Below are positions 17,817 to 26,443 of a stretch of DNA of 64,000 bases, piece by piece; position 1 is the stretch's first letter; each line of letters opens with the position of its first letter. The position numbers and the translations under genes are program-made. Under the pieces are notes generated by a model, which saw nothing but the letters and a program-made list of their open reading frames with translations, searched no databases and was not told the origin of the DNA. The DNA is from a bacterium. GTDB taxonomy: Bacteria > Gemmatimonadota > Gemmatimonadetes > Longimicrobiales > RSA9. Location of the stretch: the NCBI GenBank assembly GCA_003242735.1, contig QGVH01000013.1:1-64000 (forward strand), in the 5' to 3' direction.

Positions 17817-19316
17817 TCACACCCTGAGCTCTGGAGTCGGCTCGCTCACGCCGTAGCGGGCGAGCAGCGGGTCCACGTGCTCGGCCAGGAACGCGTCCAC
17901 CTGTTCGGACGCACGGCCGATGTGCCGCGCGGGGTCCAGCGTCTCGAGGATCTCTTCCCGCGAGAGCCGGAACTCGGAATCGGCCATGAGCCGGTCGACA
18001 AGGTCGTTCTCGCCGCCCTCCTTCATCTGGTCCGCCGCGGCCTTGGCATGACGGCGGATGCGCTCGTGCAGCGCCTGCCGGTCGCCGCCCCGCCGCACGG
18101 CCTGCATCAGGATCGCCTCCGTGGCGAGGAAGGGGAGCTCTGCCTCGAGGTGCCGGCGGATGACCGCAGGGCGGACCACCAACCCGGCGGCGACGTTGTG
18201 GACCAGGAGCAGGCACGCGTCCGTGGCCATGTACGCCTCCGGGATGGCGATGCGGCGGTTGGCCGAGTCGTCCAGCGTGCGTTCGAGCCACTGCGTCGCC
18301 GCCGTGAACGCCGGGTCCATGGACAGCGCGATGACGTGCCGCGCCAACGCGCAGATCCGCTCGGCGCGCATCGGGTTGCGCTTGTAGGCCATGGCGGAGG
18401 AGCCGATCTGCTCGGGCTCGAACGGCTCTTCCACCTCGCGCAGGTGCTGGAGCAGCCGTATGTCGTGCCCGAACTTGGAGACGCTGGTCGCAATGCCCGC
18501 AAGCGTCGAGAGGAACGCGTAGTCGCTCTTGCGGGTGTACGTCTGGCCCGTCACCGGGTACAGCCGGTCGAAGCCCATCTTCTTGGCGACGAGGCGGTTC
18601 AGCGCGTCCACCTTCGCGGCGTCGCCGTCGAACAGGACGAGGAACGACGCCTCCGTGCCGGTCGTGCCACGGGCGCCGCGGAAGCGGAGCGTGGCGAGCC
18701 GGTGCTCGACCTCTTCGACGTCGAACAGCAGGTCCTGGATCCACAGCGTAGCGCGCTTGCCGACGGTCGTGGGCTGCGCGGGCTGGAAGTGCGTGTAGCC
18801 CAGTGTGGGCAGGTCGCGCCAGCGGCGCGCGAACGACGCCAGCGCCGCGATACACGCGAGCAGCCGCCGCAGCACGAGCCGCAGCGCCTCGCGGTGCTGG
18901 ATCAGCTCCGTGTTGTCCGTGATGTACGCGCTCGTCGCACCGAGATGGATGATCCCTTTCGCCGCCGGTGCCACCTCGCCGAAGAGGTGGACGTGCGCCA
19001 TGACGTCGTGGCGCAGGCGCCGCTCCAGCTCGGCCGCGCGCTCCAGGTCGATGTCGTCCAGCCGCGCGCGGAGCTGCTCGATCGCCTCGGCCGGGATGTC
19101 CAGCCCCAGCTCGCGCTGCGCCTCGGCCAGCGCCAGCCAGAGGCGGCGCCACGTCTGGAACTTGAAGGCGGGGGAAAACAGCCGCGTCATCTCGGGCGAG
19201 GCGTAGCGGCTGGGGAGCGGGTTGTCGTACGTCTCGGGAAGCGGCCGGCTCCCGGCCGGCGCTCCGTTCGGGGCCGCTCGCGGCGGCCCGTCCAAAGGCG
19301 TTCTCGATTCGCTCAC
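17817..19316 (-). CDS. purB: Adenylosuccinate lyase
   Basis: Cleaves SAICAR to AICAR and adenylosuccinate to AMP, thus serving two steps of purine synthesis. The fumarase/aspartase signature GSSAMAYKRNP lies at residues 315-325 with its flexible catalytic-loop serines, LGATSAYITDN at 134-144, and the general-acid region TLGYTHFQPAQP at 171-182. At 499 residues it is the longer form and carries about 25 extra Pro/Ala-rich residues before ETYDNPLPSRYAS; a downstream start is possible but no better candidate is visible. It starts six bases after the htrA stop. Confidence 0.94.
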   Translation of the reverse strand: MSESRTPLDGPPRAAPNGAPAGSRPLPETYDNPLPSRYASPEMTRLFSPAFKFQTWRRLWLALAEAQRELGLDIPAEAIEQLRARLDDIDLERAAELERRLRHDVMAHVHLFGEVAPAAKGIIHLGATSAYITDNTELIQHREALRLVLRRLLACIAALASFARRWRDLPTLGYTHFQPAQPTTVGKRATLWIQDLLFDVEEVEHRLATLRFRGARGTTGTEASFLVLFDGDAAKVDALNRLVAKKMGFDRLYPVTGQTYTRKSDYAFLSTLAGIATSVSKFGHDIRLLQHLREVEEPFEPEQIGSSAMAYKRNPMRAERICALARHVIALSMDPAFTAATQWLERTLDDSANRRIAIPEAYMATDACLLLVHNVAAGLVVRPAVIRRHLEAELPFLATEAILMQAVRRGGDRQALHERIRRHAKAAADQMKEGGENDLVDRLMADSEFRLSREEILETLDPARHIGRASEQVDAFLAEHVDPLLARYGVSEPTPELRV

Positions 19317-19322
19317 TCGCGG

Positions 19323-20804
19323 TCAGGTCGTGATGCGGAGTTCCAGCCGCTGGCCCTGGCGCTCGAGGACGAGTCGCACGAAGCCGCGCCGAGCGGCGCG
19401 GCGCAGCAGAGCGGCTGCCTCTTCCGCGTTGTCCACGTTAGAGCCGTTGATCTCCAGGATCAGGTCCCCCTCCCGCAGGCCGAGCCCCCGTGCCGAGGCG
19501 GAGAGGGAGACGACGAGGGCGCCCCGCTCGCTGATCAGGCCCCGCTCACTGCGGATCTGCGGCGTGAGCGTGACGAGCTCGAAACCGTCGAGCGCCCGGA
19601 CCCGCTCGGCGACCAGCGAGGGGATGTCCTCGGGGACCAGTCGCAGAACGCGCCTCTGCCCCCCGTCCAGGACAGCGAGCTCGAGCGCCTGGCCGACCCG
19701 CGCGTCGAGCAGGGCGGCCTGCCAGTCCAGGGGCGTGCGCAACTGCTTGCGGCCGACGGACTCCAGCATCATCCCCGGCCGGATCCCGGCCCGGGCCGCG
19801 GGCGACGCCGGCGCCACCGAGGCCACGCGGAGCGCGCGGCTGCGCCCGAAGCGGTTGGCCCCGGCGGGCTCCACCTCGAGGCCGATCCACGCCCGTCGCA
19901 CGTGGCCGTGGGCAAGGATGTCCTCGGCAACCCGCCGCGCGCGGTTGATGGGCACCGCGAAGCCGAGCCCCTCGCTCCCGCCGCTCCTCGAGAGGATGGC
20001 GGAGTTGACCCCCACGACCTCGCCCAACGCGTTGACCAGCGGGCCGCCCGAGTTGCCCGGGTTGATCGCGGCATCCGTCTGGATCATGTCCAGGTAGTAG
20101 CGCCGCTGGTCCTGGCCGTCGGGGATGATGTTGCGGCCGAGTCCGCTCACGACGCCGGCGGTCACGGTCGGCTCCGAGTTGGAGAGCAGGAAGCCGAACG
20201 GGTTGCCGATCGCGATGACCCACTCGCCGATCATCAGGTCATCGGAGTCTCCCAGCGGCGCGGCCGGCAGGCCCCGCGCAGGGATGCGCAGCAGGGCGAG
20301 GTCCGTCGCCTCGTCCACACCCAGGATCTCGGCCTCGAAGTCGCGCCCGTCGGACAGCGTCACCACGACCTGCTGCGCGCCGCGGATGACGTGCTCATTG
20401 GTCAGGATGAGCCCGTCCTCGCGCAGGATGATCCCGGAGCCGAGGCCCGCCACCTGGCGCCGCTGCACGGGGCCGAAGAAGAGGTCGAAGAAGTCGCGCG
20501 GCCGGACGACCTCGCTCCGGATGACGTTCACCGTGACCACGGAGGGGGAGACGCGCCGCGACGCGGTGACGATCGCCGTCTGCCGCGAAGACTCCAGCTC
20601 CTGCGTGGCCGTGCGTTGCGTCGTCGCGGCGAAGAGGGCGGGCGTGCCCCCGCCGAAGCGCGCCTCGACACGGTCATTGGCCGCAGGCGCATCCGCCCCC
20701 CGCGCCGCCGGATCGCACGCCAGCAGCGCGGAGAGGAGGAGCGCCGAGAGCGGCAGCGGAATCGGAGCCGGGCCGGATCGCGAGACACGCCTGCGCAGCA
20801 GCAT
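19323..20804 (-). CDS. HtrA/DegP-type serine protease with two PDZ domains
   Basis: Envelope quality-control protease. The ATG at 20804 overlaps the fsa stop by one base (TGATG); a GTG one codon earlier is equally possible. A lipoprotein signal ends with LLAC (Cys30), so it is predicted to be membrane-anchored. The trypsin-like domain has the triad His138 (TNEHVI), Asp168 (EATDLALL) and Ser252 (GNSGGPL). Two C-terminal PDZ domains follow (GIRPGMMLE near residue 335 and LREGDLILEING near 455), the first with a shortened carboxylate loop. Total 493 residues, typical for DegP/DegQ. The gene lies between fsa and purB with almost no gap. Confidence 0.93.
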   Translation of the reverse strand: MLLRRRVSRSGPAPIPLPLSALLLSALLACDPAARGADAPAANDRVEARFGGGTPALFAATTQRTATQELESSRQTAIVTASRRVSPSVVTVNVIRSEVVRPRDFFDLFFGPVQRRQVAGLGSGIILREDGLILTNEHVIRGAQQVVVTLSDGRDFEAEILGVDEATDLALLRIPARGLPAAPLGDSDDLMIGEWVIAIGNPFGFLLSNSEPTVTAGVVSGLGRNIIPDGQDQRRYYLDMIQTDAAINPGNSGGPLVNALGEVVGVNSAILSRSGGSEGLGFAVPINRARRVAEDILAHGHVRRAWIGLEVEPAGANRFGRSRALRVASVAPASPAARAGIRPGMMLESVGRKQLRTPLDWQAALLDARVGQALELAVLDGGQRRVLRLVPEDIPSLVAERVRALDGFELVTLTPQIRSERGLISERGALVVSLSASARGLGLREGDLILEINGSNVDNAEEAAALLRRAARRGFVRLVLERQGQRLELRITT

Positions 20805-21475
20805 CACCCGATCTTCCGTCGCTCCTCCGGCAAACGGGCCCAGTCCGCGAGGAACGCTTCCAGCCCGCGGTCCGTCAGCGGGTGCTGGATCAACTGGTGC
20901 AGCACCTTGGGCGGCACGGTGGCGACGTCGGCACCGATCAGCGCGGCCTCGACGACGTGCATGGGATGGCGCACCGAGGCGACCAGCACCTCCGTCTCGA
21001 AGCCGTAGTTGTCGTAGATCTGACGGATCTGGCGGATCAGCTCCATCCCGTCGCCGGAGATGTCGTCCAGCCGACCGACGAACGGCGAGATGTAGGTCGC
21101 GCCGGCCTTGGCGGCGAGCAGCGCCTGCGCGGGCGAGAAACACAGCGTCACGTTGACGCGGATGCCCTCCGCGCGGAAGCGCCGACACGCCTTGAGTCCC
21201 TCCTCGATGAGCGGGACCTTGATGACGATGTTGTCCGCGATGCGGGCGAGCTCGCGACCCTCGCGGACGATCGCGTCCGCCTCCGTCGCCACGACCTCCG
21301 CGCTGACGGGGCCGTCCACCATGCGGCAGATCTGGGCGAGGATCTCGCGGGGATCGCCGTCGGGGCCCGCCGCCTTCGCCAGCAGGGACGGGTTCGTCGT
21401 GATGCCGTCGATGAGTCCGGCGTCGACCGCGCGCCGGACCTCGCTCAGGTCTGCGCTATCCAGGAAGATCTTCAT
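20804..21475 (-). CDS. fsa: Fructose-6-phosphate aldolase / small transaldolase (TalC type)
   Basis: Class I aldolase of the TalC/FSA group, converting fructose-6-phosphate or sedoheptulose-7-phosphate through a Schiff base. 223 residues. It begins [10 protein letters not shown], has GITTNPSLL near residues 24-32, the Schiff-base lysine Lys86 in IKVPL, and [10 protein letters not shown] near 130. The length and C-terminus fit the FSA/TalC type, not the 320-residue TalB type. Whether it is a transaldolase or an aldolase cannot be decided by eye. The start overlaps the end of truA by 20 bases. Confidence 0.9.
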   Translation of the reverse strand: MKIFLDSADLSEVRRAVDAGLIDGITTNPSLLAKAAGPDGDPREILAQICRMVDGPVSAEVVATEADAIVREGRELARIADNIVIKVPLIEEGLKACRRFRAEGIRVNVTLCFSPAQALLAAKAGATYISPFVGRLDDISGDGMELIRQIRQIYDNYGFETEVLVASVRHPMHVVEAALIGADVATVPPKVLHQLIQHPLTDRGLEAFLADWARLPEERRKIG

Positions 21476-22262
21476 CCAACGCCTCCTCCAGCCGCATCGC
21501 GTCGGCGCTGTAGTACACGCGTGTCAGGAACAGCCCCTCGGCGGGCGCGGGCGGGGAGGTCTCGAGCGAAGGCTCGCCCTCGAGCAGCGCGGCCATGTGC
21601 TCCAACGGGCGCACGCCGCGCGCGATGTCCACCATCGTGCCCACGAGGTATCTTACCATGTGGTGGAGAAAACGGTTCGCCGTGATGTGGAACGCGACGC
21701 CGTGGTCGCGCCACGGCAACCACCGGGCCCGATAGACGATGCAACGGTCGCCGCGCTCCGGCTGGCCGGCTTTGGCGAAGGCCCGGAAGGAGTGGTCGCC
21801 GCAGACCAGCGCCGCGGCGGCCTCGAGCGCCGCGAGGTCGAGCGGGCGGCACAGCGGCCAGCACCAGCGGCGGAGGAACGGCGAGCGGGCGCTCTCGGCG
21901 GTGCCCACGCGATAGACGTAGGCGCGTGCAACCGCGTCGTAACGCGGGTGGAACGACTCCGGCACCGGCTCCGCCGCCGCAACCCACACGTCCTCCGGCA
22001 AGATGGCGTTCAGCGCTCGTCGCAGCCGCTCCGCGGTCCACTTGCCCGGCACCGTGGCGGCAGCGACCTGGCCCGTCGCGTGGACCCCCCGGTCCGTCCG
22101 CCCGGCGGCCAGCACGGTCGTCGGGCGGCCCGTGAGGCGTTCCAATGCGGATTCCAGCACGCCCTGCACCGTCCGGACGCCGGGCTGCACCTGCCAGCCG
22201 TAGAATCCGGCGCCGTCGTAGTGGAGCGTGAGCTTGATCCGCTGGTCCGGGGGGATTCTCAC
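21456..22262 (-). CDS. truA: tRNA pseudouridine(38-40) synthase
   Basis: Modifies uridines 38-40 of tRNA anticodon stems. The GTG start at 22262 gives 268 residues beginning [20 protein letters not shown]. The catalytic Asp57 sits in [23 protein letters not shown] and [19 protein letters not shown] are the expected C-terminal RNA-binding and core motifs. It heads the long minus-strand run down to add; a promoter-like pair ends eight bases before its start. Confidence 0.95.
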   Translation of the reverse strand: MRIPPDQRIKLTLHYDGAGFYGWQVQPGVRTVQGVLESALERLTGRPTTVLAAGRTDRGVHATGQVAAATVPGKWTAERLRRALNAILPEDVWVAAAEPVPESFHPRYDAVARAYVYRVGTAESARSPFLRRWCWPLCRPLDLAALEAAAALVCGDHSFRAFAKAGQPERGDRCIVYRARWLPWRDHGVAFHITANRFLHHMVRYLVGTMVDIARGVRPLEHMAALLEGEPSLETSPPAPAEGLFLTRVYYSADAMRLEEALDEDLPG

Positions 22263-22270
22263 GGGCGCGA

Positions 22271-22299
22271 AACCTACCGGCGGAGGGCGGGGCGGGCAA
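22271..22299 (-). promoter_or_regulatory. Promoter of truA and the long purine run, predicted leaderless
   Basis: TTGCCC (22299-22294), a 17-base spacer and TAGGTT (22276-22271) precede the truA GTG by eight bases, so the transcript would begin at or next to the start codon. Confidence 0.5.
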
Positions 22300-22722
22300 G
22301 GCGTCCCGCCGGGCAGCGATGGGCGCCGAGAGAGCCGAGCCGCCGAGCCGATGCCTCGCCGCGTCGCGCCGCGGCTTCCCGCCGGAACAGAAGTGTCGCG
22401 TGGAAGCCGCGAGGCGTCGCGCGCAACCCGCGGAGCGGCGCATGGAACTCCCGCTCGTTCCGAGAGGTTCTCACCTCCTGGTGAGCGTGCGGCCGACGCT
22501 CCGCGACGCCGAGGTTGCCTCGCCGGGCACGGTTCGGCGCGCCGTTGCGACCTCGCAATCGGGAAGCGGGGAGCCGCGCCTCCCCGCGCACGGCTTGGCG
22601 GCCACGACCCGCTTCGGAACGTCGGCGCGATGACGCGGCGGCTCTCCGCATGCGGGGCCCGGCGCGGGGCACGCCGCGCGGGGGAGATCGGTTCCGGAGG
22701 AACACGGAGATCGAGGACCCGG
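22300..22722 (+). other. Intergenic stretch with no recognised gene
   Basis: About 420 bases between the divergent truA and MBL genes. Open frames here are rich in Arg, Ala and Pro on both strands, with no domain pattern and no start supported by a ribosome-binding site. A small hairpin (CTCACC, loop TCCT, GGTGAG; 22470-22485) is the only clear structure. A non-coding RNA is possible but unsupported. Confidence 0.4.
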
Positions 22723-23739
22723 ATGAACCAGCACCGCCCGGACGGCGGCGCCGGCCGTGAACGGCCGGCGCCGAGCCGCGTGCCGCTGGGCCGCGCCTTC
22801 TGGCGCTGGCGGCTCGAGCGCTTGAGGAACGGCATCGCGCCGGATCCGGCGCCAGGCGAGCTACCCCGCGCCCGGCCGGCCGTGGCCCAGCCCCGCGCCG
22901 CCGCGGACGAGCTGCGCATTACCTGGGTGGGCCACGCGACCTTCCTGGTCCAGCTCGGTGCCATCAACGTTCTGACCGACCCCGTCTGGAGCCGCCGCGT
23001 CTCGCCGGTGCCCTGGGCTGGACCGGCGCGCCTGGCGCCGCCCGGCCTGGACTTCGATGCACTGCCGCCCGTGGACATCGTGCTCATCTCCCACGACCAC
23101 TACGACCACCTCGACGCCCCGACCGTGCGCCGCCTGGTCCGGCGTGACCCGGACACCGTGTGGGTCGCGCCGCTGGGCCTCCGCTCCTGGCTGCTGCGGC
23201 GCGGCGCCCAGCGCGTCATCGAGCTCGACTGGTGGCAGGACGCCCGGATCGTGACGCGGGGCGGCGAGCTCCACGTGACGGCGACGCCGGCCCAGCACTG
23301 GTCACGGCGCAGCCTCGTCGCGGATCCGGGACGACTCTGGGCCTCCTTCGTCGCGAGCGCCGGCACCGGCCCGAAGGTCTACTTCGGCGGCGACAGCGGC
23401 TACTTCACCGGCTTCGCGGAGATCGGCTCGCGGCTCGGTCCGTTCGACGCCGCGCTCTTGCCGATCGGCGCGTATGCGCCGCGGTGGTTGATGCGCCCGA
23501 TGCACATGGACCCCGAGGAAGCGGTGCAGGCCTACCTCGACCTCGGCGGGCGCGGCGCCTTCGTCGCCATGCACTGGGGCACGTTCCGGCTCAGCGACGA
23601 GCCGCCGCTGGAGCCGCCGGTGTTGCTCCGTCAGGCGTGGAGAGCCGCCGGCCTGCCGGCGGACGACTTGTGGATCCTGGCCCACGGAGAAAGCCGCGCT
23701 CGGCGCGTCCGCCCCGTCTCGGCCGGGCCCGCGGCCTGA
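22723..23739 (+). CDS. NAPE-PLD/UlaG-like metallo-beta-lactamase-fold hydrolase
   Basis: Cytoplasmic MBL-fold hydrolase of the lactamase_B_2 group, similar in layout to N-acyl-phosphatidylethanolamine phospholipase D and UlaG. The ATG at 22723 is the first start that excludes the Arg-rich upstream frame. ITWVGHATFLVQ near residue 66, the metal motif SHDHYDHLD near 123, PAQHWSRR near 190, FGGDSGY near 222, and late MHWGTFRL complete the expected order. 338 residues. The substrate is unknown; phospholipid-like substrates are typical of the closest characterised relatives but this is inference. Not in an obvious operon. Confidence 0.85.
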   Translation: MNQHRPDGGAGRERPAPSRVPLGRAFWRWRLERLRNGIAPDPAPGELPRARPAVAQPRAAADELRITWVGHATFLVQLGAINVLTDPVWSRRVSPVPWAGPARLAPPGLDFDALPPVDIVLISHDHYDHLDAPTVRRLVRRDPDTVWVAPLGLRSWLLRRGAQRVIELDWWQDARIVTRGGELHVTATPAQHWSRRSLVADPGRLWASFVASAGTGPKVYFGGDSGYFTGFAEIGSRLGPFDAALLPIGAYAPRWLMRPMHMDPEEAVQAYLDLGGRGAFVAMHWGTFRLSDEPPLEPPVLLRQAWRAAGLPADDLWILAHGESRARRVRPVSAGPAA

Positions 23740-23852
23740 GGGCAGTCCGCCCCTGCGCCTGGAGAGACCGCCGGAGAGACCGGGCGAAACCGCGCGTGCC
23801 GTCCACGCGTATGGGCCGGGGCAACCGTCAGCTCGGTTCTGGGGAGGCACGC

Positions 23853-25583
23853 ATGAATGCGTTGGTCGCTCTCGTGCTCGTCCCGCTCGTCTCATCCGCG
23901 ACCGCAGCGGCTGCCCAGGAGCCGCCGGACCCGCGCGCCCTGGAGGAGGGCGGGGTACCGCCCCGCGTCGCGGAGCGTGTCGTCGCCGTGTTCGCGGACC
24001 CGGCCACGGTGCGGTGGGAGGGCGGCCGGCGGCTGGAGGCCGGCGAGGTCGTGATGGGCAACGTGGCCGCGCGTGGCGGCCTGGTCGTCCTCGCAGGGCG
24101 CATCGAGGGAGAACTCGTGGTGCTGGACGGCGACGTCGAGTTCCTCCCGGGCGCTGCGGTGGCCGGCGACGTCACGGTGGTGCGGGGCCAGGTGCGGGGC
24201 GCGGGAGACGGCAGCATCGGCGGCACGCTGCTGGTGTACGGCCGGACTCGAGGCGAGAGCGACCCGGGATGGCGGCGCGAGCGCGAGTCCTGGCGGTTCG
24301 GTCCGGCCTGGCCCCGTCCTTGGCTGGCCTCCGGCGACGCACGGATCGTGGTGGGGCTCCGGCCGAACTACAACCGCGTCGAAGGGCTGCCCGTCGCCGT
24401 GGGGCCGCGGATCACGACCGGAGGCCGGAACCCGCTGCGTGTGGAAGCGCTCGCCATCCTCCGCACCGAGGGCGGCCGGCCGCTGGGCGGCGACCGGACC
24501 GGCTACTCGGTGCGCGCGGAGCAGTTCCTCGGCGGTCGGCGCGAGTTCCGCGTCGGACTCGCCACGCACTCCGTCGTCTCGCCCATCGAGCGCTGGCACG
24601 TCAGCGACCTCGAGGCCTCCCTCGCGACGTTCCTGCTGCACAGCGATCAGCGGGACTACTTCGAGCGTGAGGGTTTGAGCGCCTACGCGCGCTACACGCC
24701 GCGCCGGCTGCCGCTCGACGTCACGCTCGAGTACCGCGACGAGGAGCACGCCGCCGCAGCGGCCGGCGATCCGTGGACGCTCTTCGGCAGCGACCCGTGG
24801 CGGCCGCAGCCGCTGGTGGCCGAGGGCCGCCTCCGTTCCCTCGTCGGCGCAGTGACGCTCGACCTGCGCAGTGACCGCCGGCTCGATGACGGCTGGTACG
24901 TGAGCGCGAGGCTCCACCGCGGCCTCGGCGGCGACCTGCGTGTCCCGGCGCTGTTCGTGGCTGCGGCGGAGGGCGATGCGCTCGTGCCCGGCACGAGAGC
25001 GGATGAGGGGTTCACCGCCGGCTTCCTCGACGTCCGCCGCTACAACCGCGTGGGCCCCGTCGCGTCCCTCGACTTCCGCGCCGTCCTCGGCGGCTCATTG
25101 GCCGCATCCGCGTTGCCGCCCCAGTTCCAGCACGCGTTGGGCGGGGCGGGCTCGTTGCCCGGCTACGGCCTGATGCGTGTGGATTGCGGCGCTCGCGGAC
25201 TGCGCGGCACGTTGGATGCCGATGCCGCGTCACCCACCTTCTTCGCCCGCTACGGCTGCGACCGCATCGCGCTCTTCCAGGCGGAGTACCGCGGGGGCAT
25301 CTCCGTCGACATCTCTTGGGCGGATGACGAAGACGAGGCGTTCGACGGTTGGGATTGGGGCTTCGATTGGGACGGCGACCTCACCTGGGCGCTGTTCTTC
25401 GACGCCGCCCGCGGTTGGGCGTTCGAGGGCGCCTCGCCGGCGCCGCGCCGCGACACCGGCACGCTGTACGACGTCGGCGCCGGGCTGCTCTTCGACGACG
25501 GCCTGGGCGTCTACGTCGCGGTCCCGCTCAACGGTGACAACCGCAGCCTCCGGGTCTTCCTGCGACTCGGCCGCCGCTTCTGA
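23853..25583 (+). CDS. Outer-membrane barrel protein with N-terminal repeat module
   Basis: Predicted outer-membrane protein of unknown function. GGGGAGG lies five bases before the ATG. A signal peptide is followed by AAAAQEPPD. Residues about 60-130 form a short repeat of valine-rich turns (GNVAARGGLVVLAGRIEGE, then LVVLDGDVEFLPGAAVAGD) like a small beta-helix or bactofilin-type rung pattern. The remainder has alternating strands and ends FLRLGRRF with a terminal phenylalanine, suggesting a barrel related to the Omp85 C-terminal surface-antigen region. An unusual Asp/Trp-rich loop (ADDEDEAFDGWDWGFDWDGD) lies about 90 residues from the end. 576 residues. Confidence 0.75.
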   Translation: MNALVALVLVPLVSSATAAAAQEPPDPRALEEGGVPPRVAERVVAVFADPATVRWEGGRRLEAGEVVMGNVAARGGLVVLAGRIEGELVVLDGDVEFLPGAAVAGDVTVVRGQVRGAGDGSIGGTLLVYGRTRGESDPGWRRERESWRFGPAWPRPWLASGDARIVVGLRPNYNRVEGLPVAVGPRITTGGRNPLRVEALAILRTEGGRPLGGDRTGYSVRAEQFLGGRREFRVGLATHSVVSPIERWHVSDLEASLATFLLHSDQRDYFEREGLSAYARYTPRRLPLDVTLEYRDEEHAAAAAGDPWTLFGSDPWRPQPLVAEGRLRSLVGAVTLDLRSDRRLDDGWYVSARLHRGLGGDLRVPALFVAAAEGDALVPGTRADEGFTAGFLDVRRYNRVGPVASLDFRAVLGGSLAASALPPQFQHALGGAGSLPGYGLMRVDCGARGLRGTLDADAASPTFFARYGCDRIALFQAEYRGGISVDISWADDEDEAFDGWDWGFDWDGDLTWALFFDAARGWAFEGASPAPRRDTGTLYDVGAGLLFDDGLGVYVAVPLNGDNRSLRVFLRLGRRF

Positions 25584-25628
25584 GCGCGCCTCCTCCCGCC
25601 CCGTAGACGGCCCGGGCGATCGTCGAGA

Positions 25629-26321
25629 TCACGGGGATGTGACGGGCGGGCGCAGACCCATCGGCTCCATCGAGCGCAGTGCGTTGGTGGACGTGGCGAC
25701 GCCGGGACGGAGGATGTAGTCGAAGGTCATGCGCACATCGCCCGCCGCGCCGTGGACCGTCTCGCGGAATGGTCGGCGCGGGCGGCGGCGCGCAGCTCCA
25801 CGTGCGCCGCCAGCTCCCTCACCGCTCCCTGTCGCGCAACGATCGCGTCCGGCTGGGACGGCTCGAGCAACCACCGCTCGAGCGTCCAGCGTCCCGGCGG
25901 CGTCGCCGGCGGGCCGCGCAACGCGTACAGCGATGCCCGGCCGAAGAGGTCGAGGTCGGCCGCGTAGGGGTGATCCTCCGGCACGTCCACCGGAGGGTGC
26001 TCCGGCAGCAGCTCCCACCGGCGCTCCGCCCGGGCCGACCATTCCTCGTTCAGACCGGCCAGCGCGTTCAGCGTCCGCTCGCGCTCCCGCTCCCATGCAT
26101 GGACGAACACGAGCGCGAGGAATCCCGCAACGGAGACGGCCGCGCTCCAGAGCGCCGCGTCCCCGCCGCCGAGGTCACGCCAGACGAGCGCCCCGATCGC
26201 GGCAGCGAATACGGCCAGCCGCGCATTGGAAAGCGCGCACGCGCTTCGCGCGCCGCTCCGCCGCCCGGAACCGCGCCGCCCGGGCCGCGTACCAGGCCGC
26301 GGCGCGCCCGTCCGAATCCAT
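25629..26321 (-). pseudogene. Decayed MutS-family gene (N-terminus plus C-terminal tail, ATPase core deleted)
   Basis: Reading back from 26321, one frame gives MDSDGRAAAWYAARAARF and a basic helix. Near 26225 the coding signal shifts frame to NARLAVFAAAIGALVW, two membrane helices, and HPYAADLDLFGRASLYAL..RWLLEPSQPD. That is the N-terminal pattern of the roughly 600-residue membrane-anchored MutS-like proteins. Near 25770 it jumps to yet another frame reading FRETVHG..MTFDYILRPGVATSTNALR, the C-terminal end of the same family. The whole ATPase domain with Walker motifs is missing. At least one frameshift and one large internal deletion are therefore present. No functional product is expected. 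Confidence 0.75.
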
Positions 26322-26390
26322 TCCGATTCCGTCCACCACGTCGGACCCGGTACCCCGTTCCCCCGGGCCGAGAGCCGCGTGCGGCCGGAT

Positions 26391-26420
26391 TTGACAGTCC
26401 AGGAAGACGCGCCCTACCTT
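26391..26420 (+). promoter_or_regulatory. Promoter of trpD
   Basis: Perfect TTGACA (26391-26396), an 18-base spacer and TACCTT (26415-26420). The start would be about 26427, leaving a leader near 17 bases without a Shine-Dalgarno sequence before the ATG at 26444. Confidence 0.55.
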
Positions 26421-26443
26421 CTGGCCCCATTCGTGACGACGCA

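Noticed and set aside
26321-26443. tRNA or attenuator (Trp-codon leader peptide) before trpD
   Set aside because: No cloverleaf and no short ORF with tandem Trp codons; the predicted leader is only about 17 bases.
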